Shown: one piece after another, positions 48,198 to 54,204 of the stretch
How positions within the stretch are numbered: position 1 is the stretch's first letter
How the letters are laid out: each line of letters starts with the position of its first letter
Assembly (NCBI GenBank): GCA_900315585.1
Contig: OMZP01000011.1
Span: 18,415-72,618, forward strand
Source: an uncultured Eubacteriales bacterium
GTDB taxonomy: Bacteria > Bacillota > Clostridia > Christensenellales > Aristaeellaceae
Length of the DNA: 54,204 nt
Direction of reading: 5' to 3'
Notes under the pieces: generated by a model
What the model saw: the letters and a program-made list of their open reading frames with translations, nothing else
Databases searched by the model: none
What the model was told of the DNA's origin: nothing
Program-made: the position numbers and the translations under genes

Positions 48198-51053
48198 CTA
48201 CTCCACCCCGTAGAAGTACTCCTGGGCCTGGGCGTCGGTGAGCTCGAAGGCCTCGGTGAGGTAGCCCACCATCTTCTGCGGGCGGGTCTGGGCGTAGCTG
48301 ACGAACTTCGCGCCGCTCTTCTTCCAGCCGCCGACGCTCCAGCCCCAGCGGGCGCAGTTGGCCTCCATCAGCGGGGCGATCAGGTTGTAGCGGGCCTCGA
48401 TGCGGCTGACGACGTTCTGGGCGGAGAAGGTGGTGCGCAGCAGATCGCCCATCCGGCGCAGGAAATAGTCCCGTACGTCCGGCACGGCCATCAGCTTCAC
48501 GAACATCGTGTTGTCCTGGGGAGTGATGGTGCCCACGGTGCCGGGGATCAGCCAGTCGCGGGGCATGTTGCGGTCCACGCGGAAGCTCAGGTCCACGTCG
48601 AACAGGATCCACTTCCACTTCGCGCCCACGGCGGGGTTGCAGTAGCAGCGCACGTTGGACAGGTCCAGGTTGCACAGGAACATCTCCAGGGCCACGTAGT
48701 CCAGGTAGTTCTCCACCTCCACGTACTGGCGCAGGCGGGTCATGTTCTCCGGGACGTTCAGGTCGGCCTCGGCCAGCCACTCCATCATGGCCTTGTAGGA
48801 GTTGGGGCTGCCCTGCTCGGACAGGGTGCGGCGCAGCAGGATCACGTCCTCCGGGTCGTCCCAGCCCTCGTTCTGGGCCACGGCGAAGGGGGTGACGCGC
48901 TCCCGCAGGTTGTAAAGGCCCCAGTATTCCCCGTTGATGTAGACCACGGCCACCTCCGTCTCCTGGTACATCACGCCGGTGTCCCGGGCCAGGGCCGTGA
49001 GGATGGAGTCCTTCATGTGGGTCTCCTGGTTGTCCTGGCCGGAGGCGCGGAGGGTGATGGACTTGAACACGGTGGTATCCCGGTTGGAGAACAGCTTCGC
49101 CCGGAACTTGCTGTCGCCGTACTGGGCCTGGGCCTTCAGCCGGAAGGCCTTCTGGGGGAACTGCTTGCGGCTGGAATGGCCGCTGACCATGAAGTTGCAG
49201 GCCTGGCCGATCAGCTGGCTGCCGCCGGCGTCGTAGATCTCCACGTATACGTCGCAGTTGTCCGCCTTGAAGCCGGTGTTCATGCAGCCGTTGGCGCCGA
49301 TGAGCTGCTCGTAGTCGCCGGAGACGCACACGGTGTACACGCCGGTGGGCGCTTCGCCCAGCACGTAGGTGGCGGCGGACTGCTCAGAGGGCAGCTGGCC
49401 CTCCCGGCTGGCGATGGCGCGCACGGTGGTGGTGGCGGACAGGGACAGCGGGCCGGTGTAGCGGGGGGAGGAGGCGGTGGGCACGGAGCCGTCGGTGGTG
49501 TAGTGGATGGTCGCGCCGTCGTCGGCGGAGAGCGCCACGGTGAGGCTGGTCTCGCTGCGCAGGCCGCCCCGCTCCGAGAAGGTCACCTTCCGGGCCTGGT
49601 TGGCGTAGGACGCTCCGGCGTTGGGCTGGCCCGGGGTGGGCTCGGCAAAGTAGCGATAGCGGCTCTCGCCGTCGGCGCGGCCGTAGCTGGCGCTGACGGG
49701 CTGGGCGAAGAGCTTCACCCGGTCGATCACCGTGCCGTCGGGGGTGGAAAGGGTGAGGGTCTCGCCGGTGGCCAGCTTGAAGGAGGCGTTGTAGGGGGCC
49801 TTGGTCTCGGCCCCTTCGCCCGCCAGGGACACCGCCAGGCACGCGCCGCTGGGCAGGGTCGCCCCGCCGGGGAACTGCCACTTGCGGGGGCGGGCCGGGT
49901 TGTCGGACAGGCCCACGCCGGACAGGTCGATGTCGTTGGGGGAGGCGTTCACCAGCTCCACCCAGTCGTCGCCGCCGTGGACGTTCATCAGCTCGTTGAT
50001 GTAGAGCCCGACGGCGTTCCGGGTCACCTCGGGCAGCGCGGCGGGAATGCCGGATTCGCTGTTTTCATAGCCGGGAGTGGGGGCCCAGAGGCGGGTGACG
50101 GAGCCGTCGTCGGTGACGGAGATGGACACGTCCGTCTCGGCGGTGTCGCAGCTGAGCCGGGCGATCTCCTTCTCCTCCGGGTCGTAGAGGCCCACGGAGC
50201 CGTCCCCGGCGGAGAGCCGGAAGGAGGTGTGCAGCTCGTATCCAGGCTCGCAGCGGTTCTTGCCGGAGGCGAACACGACCAGGGTTTCCCCGGGCTGGAG
50301 GGTCACGGCGGGGAAGCGCCAGCGCCCGGGCTTGCTCTCCACGTCGGAGAGGGAGTAGCCGCTCAGGTCGACGGCGGCGTCGGAGCCGTTGTACAGCTCG
50401 ATCCAGTCGGAGTAGTCGCCGTCGGAATCGGGCAGGGTTTCGTGGTTGGAGGGCATGACCTCGTTGATGCGCAGGGCGTTCATGGGAACGAGGGCCGCGC
50501 CCGCGCCGTCCTCCCCGGACACGCGCTGCTCGGACCACGCACCGTCGTCTCCCCGGGTGTAGGCCCAGTTGGCCTTCATGGCCGGCACGTCCAGGGCTTC
50601 GACGACGCGCTCCTTCGGGTCGGCCAGGATCACCAGCTCGCCGTCGCTGGACAGCTTGAAGTTCGTGAAGATGGCGTCCTCCGGAGCATCCTCCGGCCGG
50701 GGCGCGCAGTAGACCACCAGCCTGTCCCCGGCGGGCACGGTCACGTCGCCGAACACGTAGGCCCCGCGCAGATCCGCGTCGTCCGAGAGCATCCAGCCGG
50801 AGAGCCGGGCCTCCGCGACCCCGGGATTCTCCAGCTCGATCCAGTCGTAGTACTGCCCGTTCACCGGGTAACAGGCCGCCCGGTTGCCGGTCATCACCCG
50901 GCGGATGCGCACGGGCGCTTCCGCGGCCGCGGGCTTCGCGCCGCCCAGCCACTGGGCCAGGCCGCCCGTGGCCAGCACCGCCAGGCCGATCAGGACCACC
51001 AGGAGCAGGTCCCGCCGCTGCTGAAGCTGCTTTTTCTTGCTTTTCTTGGCCAT
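48198..51053 (-). CDS. Secreted lamin-tail-domain protein with CotH kinase domain
   Basis: 951 residues. Basic N-terminus and one membrane segment (about 15-36) suggest an anchored, outward-facing protein. Three lamin-tail-like (LTD) domains follow, marked by YYDWIELENPG (about 68), YSDWIELYNGSDAAVDLSGY (about 215) and DDWVELVNASPNDIDLSGVG (about 350). A chitobiase-type domain (about 495-545; GATIHYTTDGSVPTASSP) precedes a CotH kinase domain (about 565-930; FMVSGHSSRKQFPQKAFRLK, KDSILTALARD, GEYWGLYNLRERV, WKWILFDVDLSF). CotH proteins phosphorylate surface or spore-coat proteins; the DxDLSF metal site is present. Substrate unknown. Confidence 0.92.
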   Translation of the reverse strand: MAKKSKKKQLQQRRDLLLVVLIGLAVLATGGLAQWLGGAKPAAAEAPVRIRRVMTGNRAACYPVNGQYYDWIELENPGVAEARLSGWMLSDDADLRGAYVFGDVTVPAGDRLVVYCAPRPEDAPEDAIFTNFKLSSDGELVILADPKERVVEALDVPAMKANWAYTRGDDGAWSEQRVSGEDGAGAALVPMNALRINEVMPSNHETLPDSDGDYSDWIELYNGSDAAVDLSGYSLSDVESKPGRWRFPAVTLQPGETLVVFASGKNRCEPGYELHTSFRLSAGDGSVGLYDPEEKEIARLSCDTAETDVSISVTDDGSVTRLWAPTPGYENSESGIPAALPEVTRNAVGLYINELMNVHGGDDWVELVNASPNDIDLSGVGLSDNPARPRKWQFPGGATLPSGACLAVSLAGEGAETKAPYNASFKLATGETLTLSTPDGTVIDRVKLFAQPVSASYGRADGESRYRYFAEPTPGQPNAGASYANQARKVTFSERGGLRSETSLTVALSADDGATIHYTTDGSVPTASSPRYTGPLSLSATTTVRAIASREGQLPSEQSAATYVLGEAPTGVYTVCVSGDYEQLIGANGCMNTGFKADNCDVYVEIYDAGGSQLIGQACNFMVSGHSSRKQFPQKAFRLKAQAQYGDSKFRAKLFSNRDTTVFKSITLRASGQDNQETHMKDSILTALARDTGVMYQETEVAVVYINGEYWGLYNLRERVTPFAVAQNEGWDDPEDVILLRRTLSEQGSPNSYKAMMEWLAEADLNVPENMTRLRQYVEVENYLDYVALEMFLCNLDLSNVRCYCNPAVGAKWKWILFDVDLSFRVDRNMPRDWLIPGTVGTITPQDNTMFVKLMAVPDVRDYFLRRMGDLLRTTFSAQNVVSRIEARYNLIAPLMEANCARWGWSVGGWKKSGAKFVSYAQTRPQKMVGYLTEAFELTDAQAQEYFYGVE

Positions 51054-51116
51054 CTGTATACCCCCGGCGAAGCTGCGCCCCGCCCGCTGTTGCTAGTAGA
51101 AGATATTCCACATTGG

Positions 51117-51145
51117 ATTGTATCATCTCCGGCCGGGGAGGTCAA
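51117..51145 (-). promoter_or_regulatory. Promoter of the CotH gene
   Basis: Minus strand TTGACC (51140-51145), 17-bp spacer, TGATACAAT extended -10 (TACAAT 51117-51122). Confidence 0.8.
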
Positions 51146-51210
51146 GGGAAATGGTTGTTACGGCGGGGGAGGGGGAAGCCTGCGTCGTGGATATTTTACA
51201 ATCCCGGGCC

Positions 51211-51242
51211 TTGACAAAACCCCCGCCAGGGTGTATTATAAT
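51211..51242 (+). promoter_or_regulatory. Promoter of tRNA-Arg
   Basis: TTGACA (51211-51216), 17-bp spacer, TATTAT (51234-51239), with an overlapping TATAAT at 51237-51242. Confidence 0.85.
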
Positions 51243-51268
51243 TAGGCACTTTGCGAGAGCAAAGCTGT

Positions 51269-51345
51269 GGTCCCTTAGCTCAGCTGGATAGAGCGTCTGG
51301 CTACGGACCAGAAGGTCAGGGGTTCGAATCCCTTAGGGTCCGCCA
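51269..51345 (+). tRNA. tRNA-Arg (anticodon ACG)
   Basis: 77 bases including encoded CCA. The D stem is GCTC/GAGC, the anticodon stem TCTGG/CCAGA with loop CTACGGA (anticodon ACG at 51303-51305), the variable region AGGTC, and the T stem AGGGG/CCCTT with loop TTCGAAT. The acceptor stem GGTCCCT/AGGGTCC has one mismatch, T3 opposite T70. The first anticodon base would be edited to inosine, so it reads CGU, CGC and CGA. Discriminator is G73. Confidence 0.93.
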
Positions 51346-51348
51346 AGA

Positions 51349-51386
51349 AACCCGTCACCTCCAGATCGAGGCTGGCGGGTTTTTTC
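51349..51386 (+). terminator. Terminator of tRNA-Arg
   Basis: ACCCGTCA pairs with TGGCGGGT (one G-T pair) and is followed by TTTTTCTG. Confidence 0.85.
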
Positions 51387-51463
51387 TGCTTCCCGCAGGG
51401 AAGGTCGAAGCCCTTTCGCACAGCGGTGAAACCCCACTTTCCGGGAGAGGAGATACGTTGCCC

Positions 51464-52084
51464 ATGGACAGAATCTTCAGGTTGAAAGAGAACAACACCA
51501 ACGTTCGCACCGAGTTGATCGCGGGTTTGACCACCTTCATGACGATGGCCTAAATCGTCGCCCTGAACCCGAACCTGCTCACGAACTTCGGCGCGGAGGG
51601 GACCGCGCTGTGGAACGGCGTGTTCCTGGCCACCTGCGTGGCCTCCGCCATCGGCACCGTGGCCGGCGCGCTGACCGGCACCTCCACCGTCACCACCTTC
51701 GTGGAATCGGCCTCCGGCGTGGAGGCGGGTGGGCGCACCGGCCTGACCGCCGTCACCGCGGGCGTGCTGTTCCTGCTGTGCATGTTCGTCGCACCGGCGG
51801 CGGCCATCATCCCGGCAGCGGCCACGTCCTCGGCGCTGATCTACGTGGGCATCCTGATGCTCTCCAACCTGAGGCACATCGACTTCACCGACCTGTCCCA
51901 GCTGCTGCCGGTGTCGGTGATGCTGCTGGCCATGCCCATCTCCGGCTCCATCGGCCACGGCATCGGACTGGCGCTGATCTGCCACGCCGTCATCAAGGTG
52001 TGCACCGGCAAGGCCCGGGAGGTCTCGGCGCTGACCTACGTGCTTTCCCTGATCTTCGTCGTCAAGTTCTTCGCGGTGATTTGA
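51464..52084 (+). pseudogene. NCS2/AzgA-type purine permease, stop codon plus internal deletion
   Basis: The start MDRIFRLKENNTNVRTELIA is followed by GLTTFMTMA, the typical AzgA N-terminus. A TAA at 51551-51553 then replaces the Tyr of the usual MAYI motif, and the same frame continues IVALNPNLLTNFG. After NGVFLATCVASAIGT the sequence jumps straight to VAGALTGTSTVTTFVESASG, which in intact permeases lies some 250 residues later. The C-terminal third (GGRTGLTAVTAGVLFLLCMF to the end) is intact. Expected length is about 440 residues; about 206 codons remain. It cannot make a working transporter. Confidence 0.88.
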
Positions 52085-52101
52085 TCGGAAGAATGTGAAA
52101 T

Positions 52102-52157
52102 GGGGACGGTTCCCGCAACATGCTTTCGGAGTGAAATGCGTTGCGGGAACCGTCCCC
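52102..52157. repeat. 18-bp perfect inverted repeat (GGGGACGGTTC type)
   Basis: GGGGACGGTTCCCGCAAC (52102-52119) and its exact complement (52140-52157) enclose 20 bases. It lies exactly where the recombinase reading frame loses homology, so it looks like a small mobile hairpin element inserted there or marking the deletion joint. Confidence 0.85.
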
Positions 52158-52326
52158 TGCGCGTGTCTGTTACGAGTTCTGCATACTCCCGCACGACGTT
52201 CAGCCCACGACGCTCTGCAAGGGCGCGCAGGGCCGATCTGTGACGGGCAAGGGTTTCGCCCTCGCCTCGCGCTTCCGCTTCCACGTCGGCGCGGGATTTG
52301 CGGAGGTAGATAGCGTATGCGTTCAT
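52158..52326 (-). pseudogene. N-terminal fragment of a serine site-specific recombinase
   Basis: Starting MNAYAIYLRKSRADVEAEAR and then GEGETLARHRSALRALAERR, GLNVVREYAELV, this is the start of the resolvase catalytic domain with the catalytic Ser in YLRKSRAD. Homology stops after about 55 residues at the inverted repeat at 52102-52157; the remaining frame is repeat sequence. The rest of the recombinase is absent. Remnant of an integrated element beside tRNA-Arg. Confidence 0.8.
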
Positions 52327-52351
52327 TGATTTCACCGTCTTATATCATTTC

Positions 52352-52858
52352 TTATTCTGCCGGTTCTGCATTTAGTGAAACGATTTTGAAAATAGGCCGC
52401 GTGTCTGTATACGTATAGGTTACATTTCCAATCGTATGCGGCAATCCGTCTGCCATGATAGCATCCAATTCTTCTTCATATGTCGCTTCGCCGCCAAAGT
52501 ATTCAAAATTGGTAGCGGACAGGAGCGCAAAAAACGCGGCTACGATATTTGAGATGTTTGTCTTGTCTGTTATGTCGTGCGTGATAACTGATACCTTTGT
52601 CGCTTTACCATTGCTCTGATCGATGTTAAGCGAACAATCCCTATTCACGAGCAGAATAAAGTGTTTCTCATTCGCGTATTCTTCCTTGTATGAATCTCCA
52701 TAGTAATCCACGCCGGACAATGTATGCAATGCGTACATGAAACTGTTGAACGATTCAACAATTTCCTTTGATGACTGTTCAAACGTCTTTTCTGTTTCAG
52801 CATAAGCACAAGAGCAAATAAAAACAAAAACAAGAAGGATGGATAATAACTTCTTCAT
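52352..52858 (-). CDS. Small secreted protein, unknown
   Basis: 168 residues from the ATG at 52858, after GGAGGGTATCGCC. Signal peptide MKKLLSILLVFVFICSCAYA (a lipobox is not clear). The mature part is acidic and beta-rich (HFILLVNRDCSLNIDQSNGK, TKVSVITHDITDKTNISNIV, GNVTYTYTDTRPIFKIVSL). Not recognised. Base composition is markedly more AT-rich than the rest of the window, suggesting recent acquisition. Likely in one transcript with the next two loci. Confidence 0.8.
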   Translation of the reverse strand: MKKLLSILLVFVFICSCAYAETEKTFEQSSKEIVESFNSFMYALHTLSGVDYYGDSYKEEYANEKHFILLVNRDCSLNIDQSNGKATKVSVITHDITDKTNISNIVAAFFALLSATNFEYFGGEATYEEELDAIMADGLPHTIGNVTYTYTDTRPIFKIVSLNAEPAE

Positions 52859-52888
52859 GGCGATACCCTCCATATCGTGTTGTATTCC

Positions 52889-53272
52889 CTATGGTTTGCA
52901 GCTTCCGCAAGGGTCGTAGCCCCTTGCTATGATGTCCTCTTTTGAATCAAAAGAGTGCGAGCGGTTCGACGAGTCGATCATAAGCGTGTTCAAACAGTCT
53001 GAGTAGTGAAACTTCATTGTCTTGTTGTTGAGAACGTACATGCCCTCTACATGCTCCGGGTGCAGTGCGGCATAGTGCCCAAGCGCATAGCCTCGCCTGA
53101 AAATATCCGCTTCACGGTCCGTCAGCCCTTCCGGGAGGTCTGCAAGCATCGCCTCCTCCGCTGAAAACCAGTCCATGTCCGGCGAGTACATGTTGAGTAG
53201 ATCATCCTGCGTCATGGCGAAAGCATTGCAAACGAACAGAAACACAATCACAAGCAGAACAACGCGCCGCAT
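52889..53272 (-). CDS. Small secreted protein with Ada-like zinc-binding motif
   Basis: 127 residues. Signal peptide MRRVVLLVIVFLFVCNAFA. The C-terminal part (about 82-127) reads MKFHYSDCLNTLMI then SKEDIIARGYDPCGSCKP, the H-x3-C ... GYxPCxxCxP pattern of the small metal-binding module found after secreted nucleases and in Ada. No nuclease domain is present; the middle (FSAEEAMLADLPEGLTDREA) is not recognised. AT-rich like its neighbour. Confidence 0.8.
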   Translation of the reverse strand: MRRVVLLVIVFLFVCNAFAMTQDDLLNMYSPDMDWFSAEEAMLADLPEGLTDREADIFRRGYALGHYAALHPEHVEGMYVLNNKTMKFHYSDCLNTLMIDSSNRSHSFDSKEDIIARGYDPCGSCKP

Positions 53273-53292
53273 TATAATACCCCCAATTAGTA

Positions 53293-53975
53293 TTAGTTAT
53301 CCCGGTACACATTTACCACGGGGGAATCCTTGAGGACGGCCCACCACAGGGGAACGGACATGTAAGGCTCCGTCACAACGGTGTTTTCAGGCTGATCCTC
53401 GAAATCGGCGCCTTCCCAGTTCTCAAAGTCGCCGACCTCCATCCAGAACACGATGTCGCAGACGCCGGTGGCGAGGGCTATGCCCCTGGCCGCACAGCTC
53501 ACGTTGACCATTTCGACGTTCAATTCCAGCCGCTTCGCCACTTCCGCGATCAGGGCCGTGTTAAAGCCCATAGGTTCGCCGCCTGCGGAGACGTAGTCCA
53601 TGGGAGGGCGGTCTCCCGTCACAGCCACACGGATCGTCTTGGCGTCTGGGGAATGTCGGTAATGTATTTTACATCCCCGACATTCAGCGCCATCAGCAGC
53701 GCATCAATGGTATCGTAGAAAACCGTCCTGTACTGGGGCGCCGGGCTGCTGATATCATACATGAGCTGGAGATAACCGTGCTCAAACAGCCAGCCCATCC
53801 CACTGTTGTAGGCATTAAAAGCCTCCGCAGATGCATAGGAAGCATCGTATTCTCTGTCGGTCATGTTCAGATAGGACAGGACACCGGCGGCTGCGGTGTC
53901 TTCCGCCATCGCCGGCACGGCCAGCAGGGACAACACCAATGCCAGCGCAAGGAGCAGAGCGGCAAGCTTCTTCAT
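53293..53975 (-). pseudogene. Solute-binding protein (SBP_bac_3 type), frameshifted
   Basis: The first part starts at the ATG at 53975 with a signal peptide (MKKLAALLLALALVLSLLAV, then PAMAED) and continues to FYDTIDALLMALNVGDVKYI, typical of family 3 binding proteins. It is cut by a frameshift at the GGGG run 53648-53651 (one base missing). The second frame continues DAKTIRVAVTGDRPPMDYVS, then GEPMGFNTALIAEVAKRLEL and GVCDIVFWMEVGDFENW, the start of another binding domain. That frame stops after about 110 residues, half the usual length. A single-base sequencing error cannot be excluded for the frameshift. Confidence 0.8.
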
Positions 53976-54066
53976 GGGGATACCTCCTGAAAGCGCCTCG
54001 GCGCTTTCCTGCGGTGCGGGAATTCGCGGTTTTCCGCGTCGGAGCGCGGTCGCATACTTTTAACCT

Positions 54067-54095
54067 ATTATATCGGATGGCGGCTGTGGCGTCAA
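54067..54095 (-). promoter_or_regulatory. Promoter of the solute-binding protein locus
   Basis: Minus strand TTGACG (54090-54095), 17-bp spacer, TATAAT (54067-54072), about 90 bases before the ATG. Confidence 0.82.
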
Positions 54096-54181
54096 GGAAA
54101 AAAGTGGCTCTTCACGGAAACTTGTGGGATGCATGGAAATGTATGGCAGAACACTACCTTCAATGCCGCAGGACAACGCAA

Positions 54182-54204
54182 CGTACAGATCCTTCGCTTC
54201 GCTC
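54182..54204. repeat. Family A repeat arm, cut by window end
   Basis: CGTACAGATCCTTCGCTTCG and on matches the inverted arm of family A; the window ends inside it. Confidence 0.75.

Noticed and set aside
47973..51245. 1090-residue plus-strand frame opposite the CotH gene
   Set aside because: Composition typical of an antisense shadow, no ribosome site at its start, and the minus strand has recognisable LTD and CotH domains.
51551..51553. Recoded stop codon in the purine permease
   Set aside because: The same gene also lacks a large internal part, so ordinary decay explains it better than readthrough.

Overview
The window looks like a GC-rich chromosome segment of an uncultured gut- or rumen-type Clostridia (Firmicutes). 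The grounds are strong AGGAGG ribosome binding sites, sigma-A promoters, a YhcN/YlaJ-type sporulation lipoprotein, CotH and MgtE with an M-box riboswitch, NHLM-type export genes, and Ala/Leu-rich signal peptides of the MKKLLALVLALALVLSL type. The assignment below class level (a Christensenellales-like lineage is possible) is inference. No phage, conjugative element, intact insertion sequence or CRISPR array was seen.

Layout. 0.1-5.5 kb: a minus-strand sugar ABC importer operon (binding protein, two permeases, MsmK-type ATPase). 5.8-6.6 kb: a polysaccharide deacetylase. 6.8-13.1 kb: signalling genes, namely a HD-GYP protein, a LytS-type histidine kinase with an XRE-receiver regulator, a membrane diguanylate cyclase, and a SARP-like regulator with a receiver lacking the phospho-acceptor. 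13.1-19.9 kb: a minus-strand export cluster with an unknown 166-residue protein, two NHLM-type ABC transporters (one with a C39 leader peptidase), a short secretion protein, and three small double-glycine-leader proteins whose mature parts look like SH3b domains. 20.3-31.1 kb: mostly housekeeping genes (PfkB kinase, cysteine desulfurase, YitT protein, HelD-like helicase, two FAD proteins, a HAD-thiamine pyrophosphokinase fusion). 31.2-45.0 kb: a 1128-residue secreted repeat protein, a TGS-type nucleoside kinase, a sporulation lipoprotein, DnaE, a GT2 glycosyltransferase and a secreted Big_2/lysozyme-like protein. 45.1-51.1 kb: a HEPN-MNT pair, MgtE with its riboswitch, and a secreted lamin-tail/CotH protein. 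51.2-54.2 kb: tRNA-Arg followed by decayed genes (purine permease, serine recombinase, solute-binding protein) and two small secreted proteins.

The most interesting unit is the export cluster. Three leaders share an ELxLxxMExVxGG(K) motif, the adjacent transporter carries an intact C39 triad, and both peptide promoters have two PhoB/SARP-like heptamers (11-bp period) placed exactly 9 bp from the -10. A SARP-like winged-helix protein in the same neighbourhood is the obvious candidate regulator. No lanthipeptide, YcaO or radical-SAM maturase is present, so the cargo looks like unmodified secreted SH3-fold proteins rather than a classical modified peptide.

The second theme is repeat load. Many intergenic gaps are islands bracketed by inverted blocks of short tandem repeats, filled with hairpins shared between loci. 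The same dispersed repeats have entered reading frames, forming low-complexity inserts in the FAD protein, DnaE and the Big_2 protein, and they supply the C-terminal residues and stop codons of three genes.
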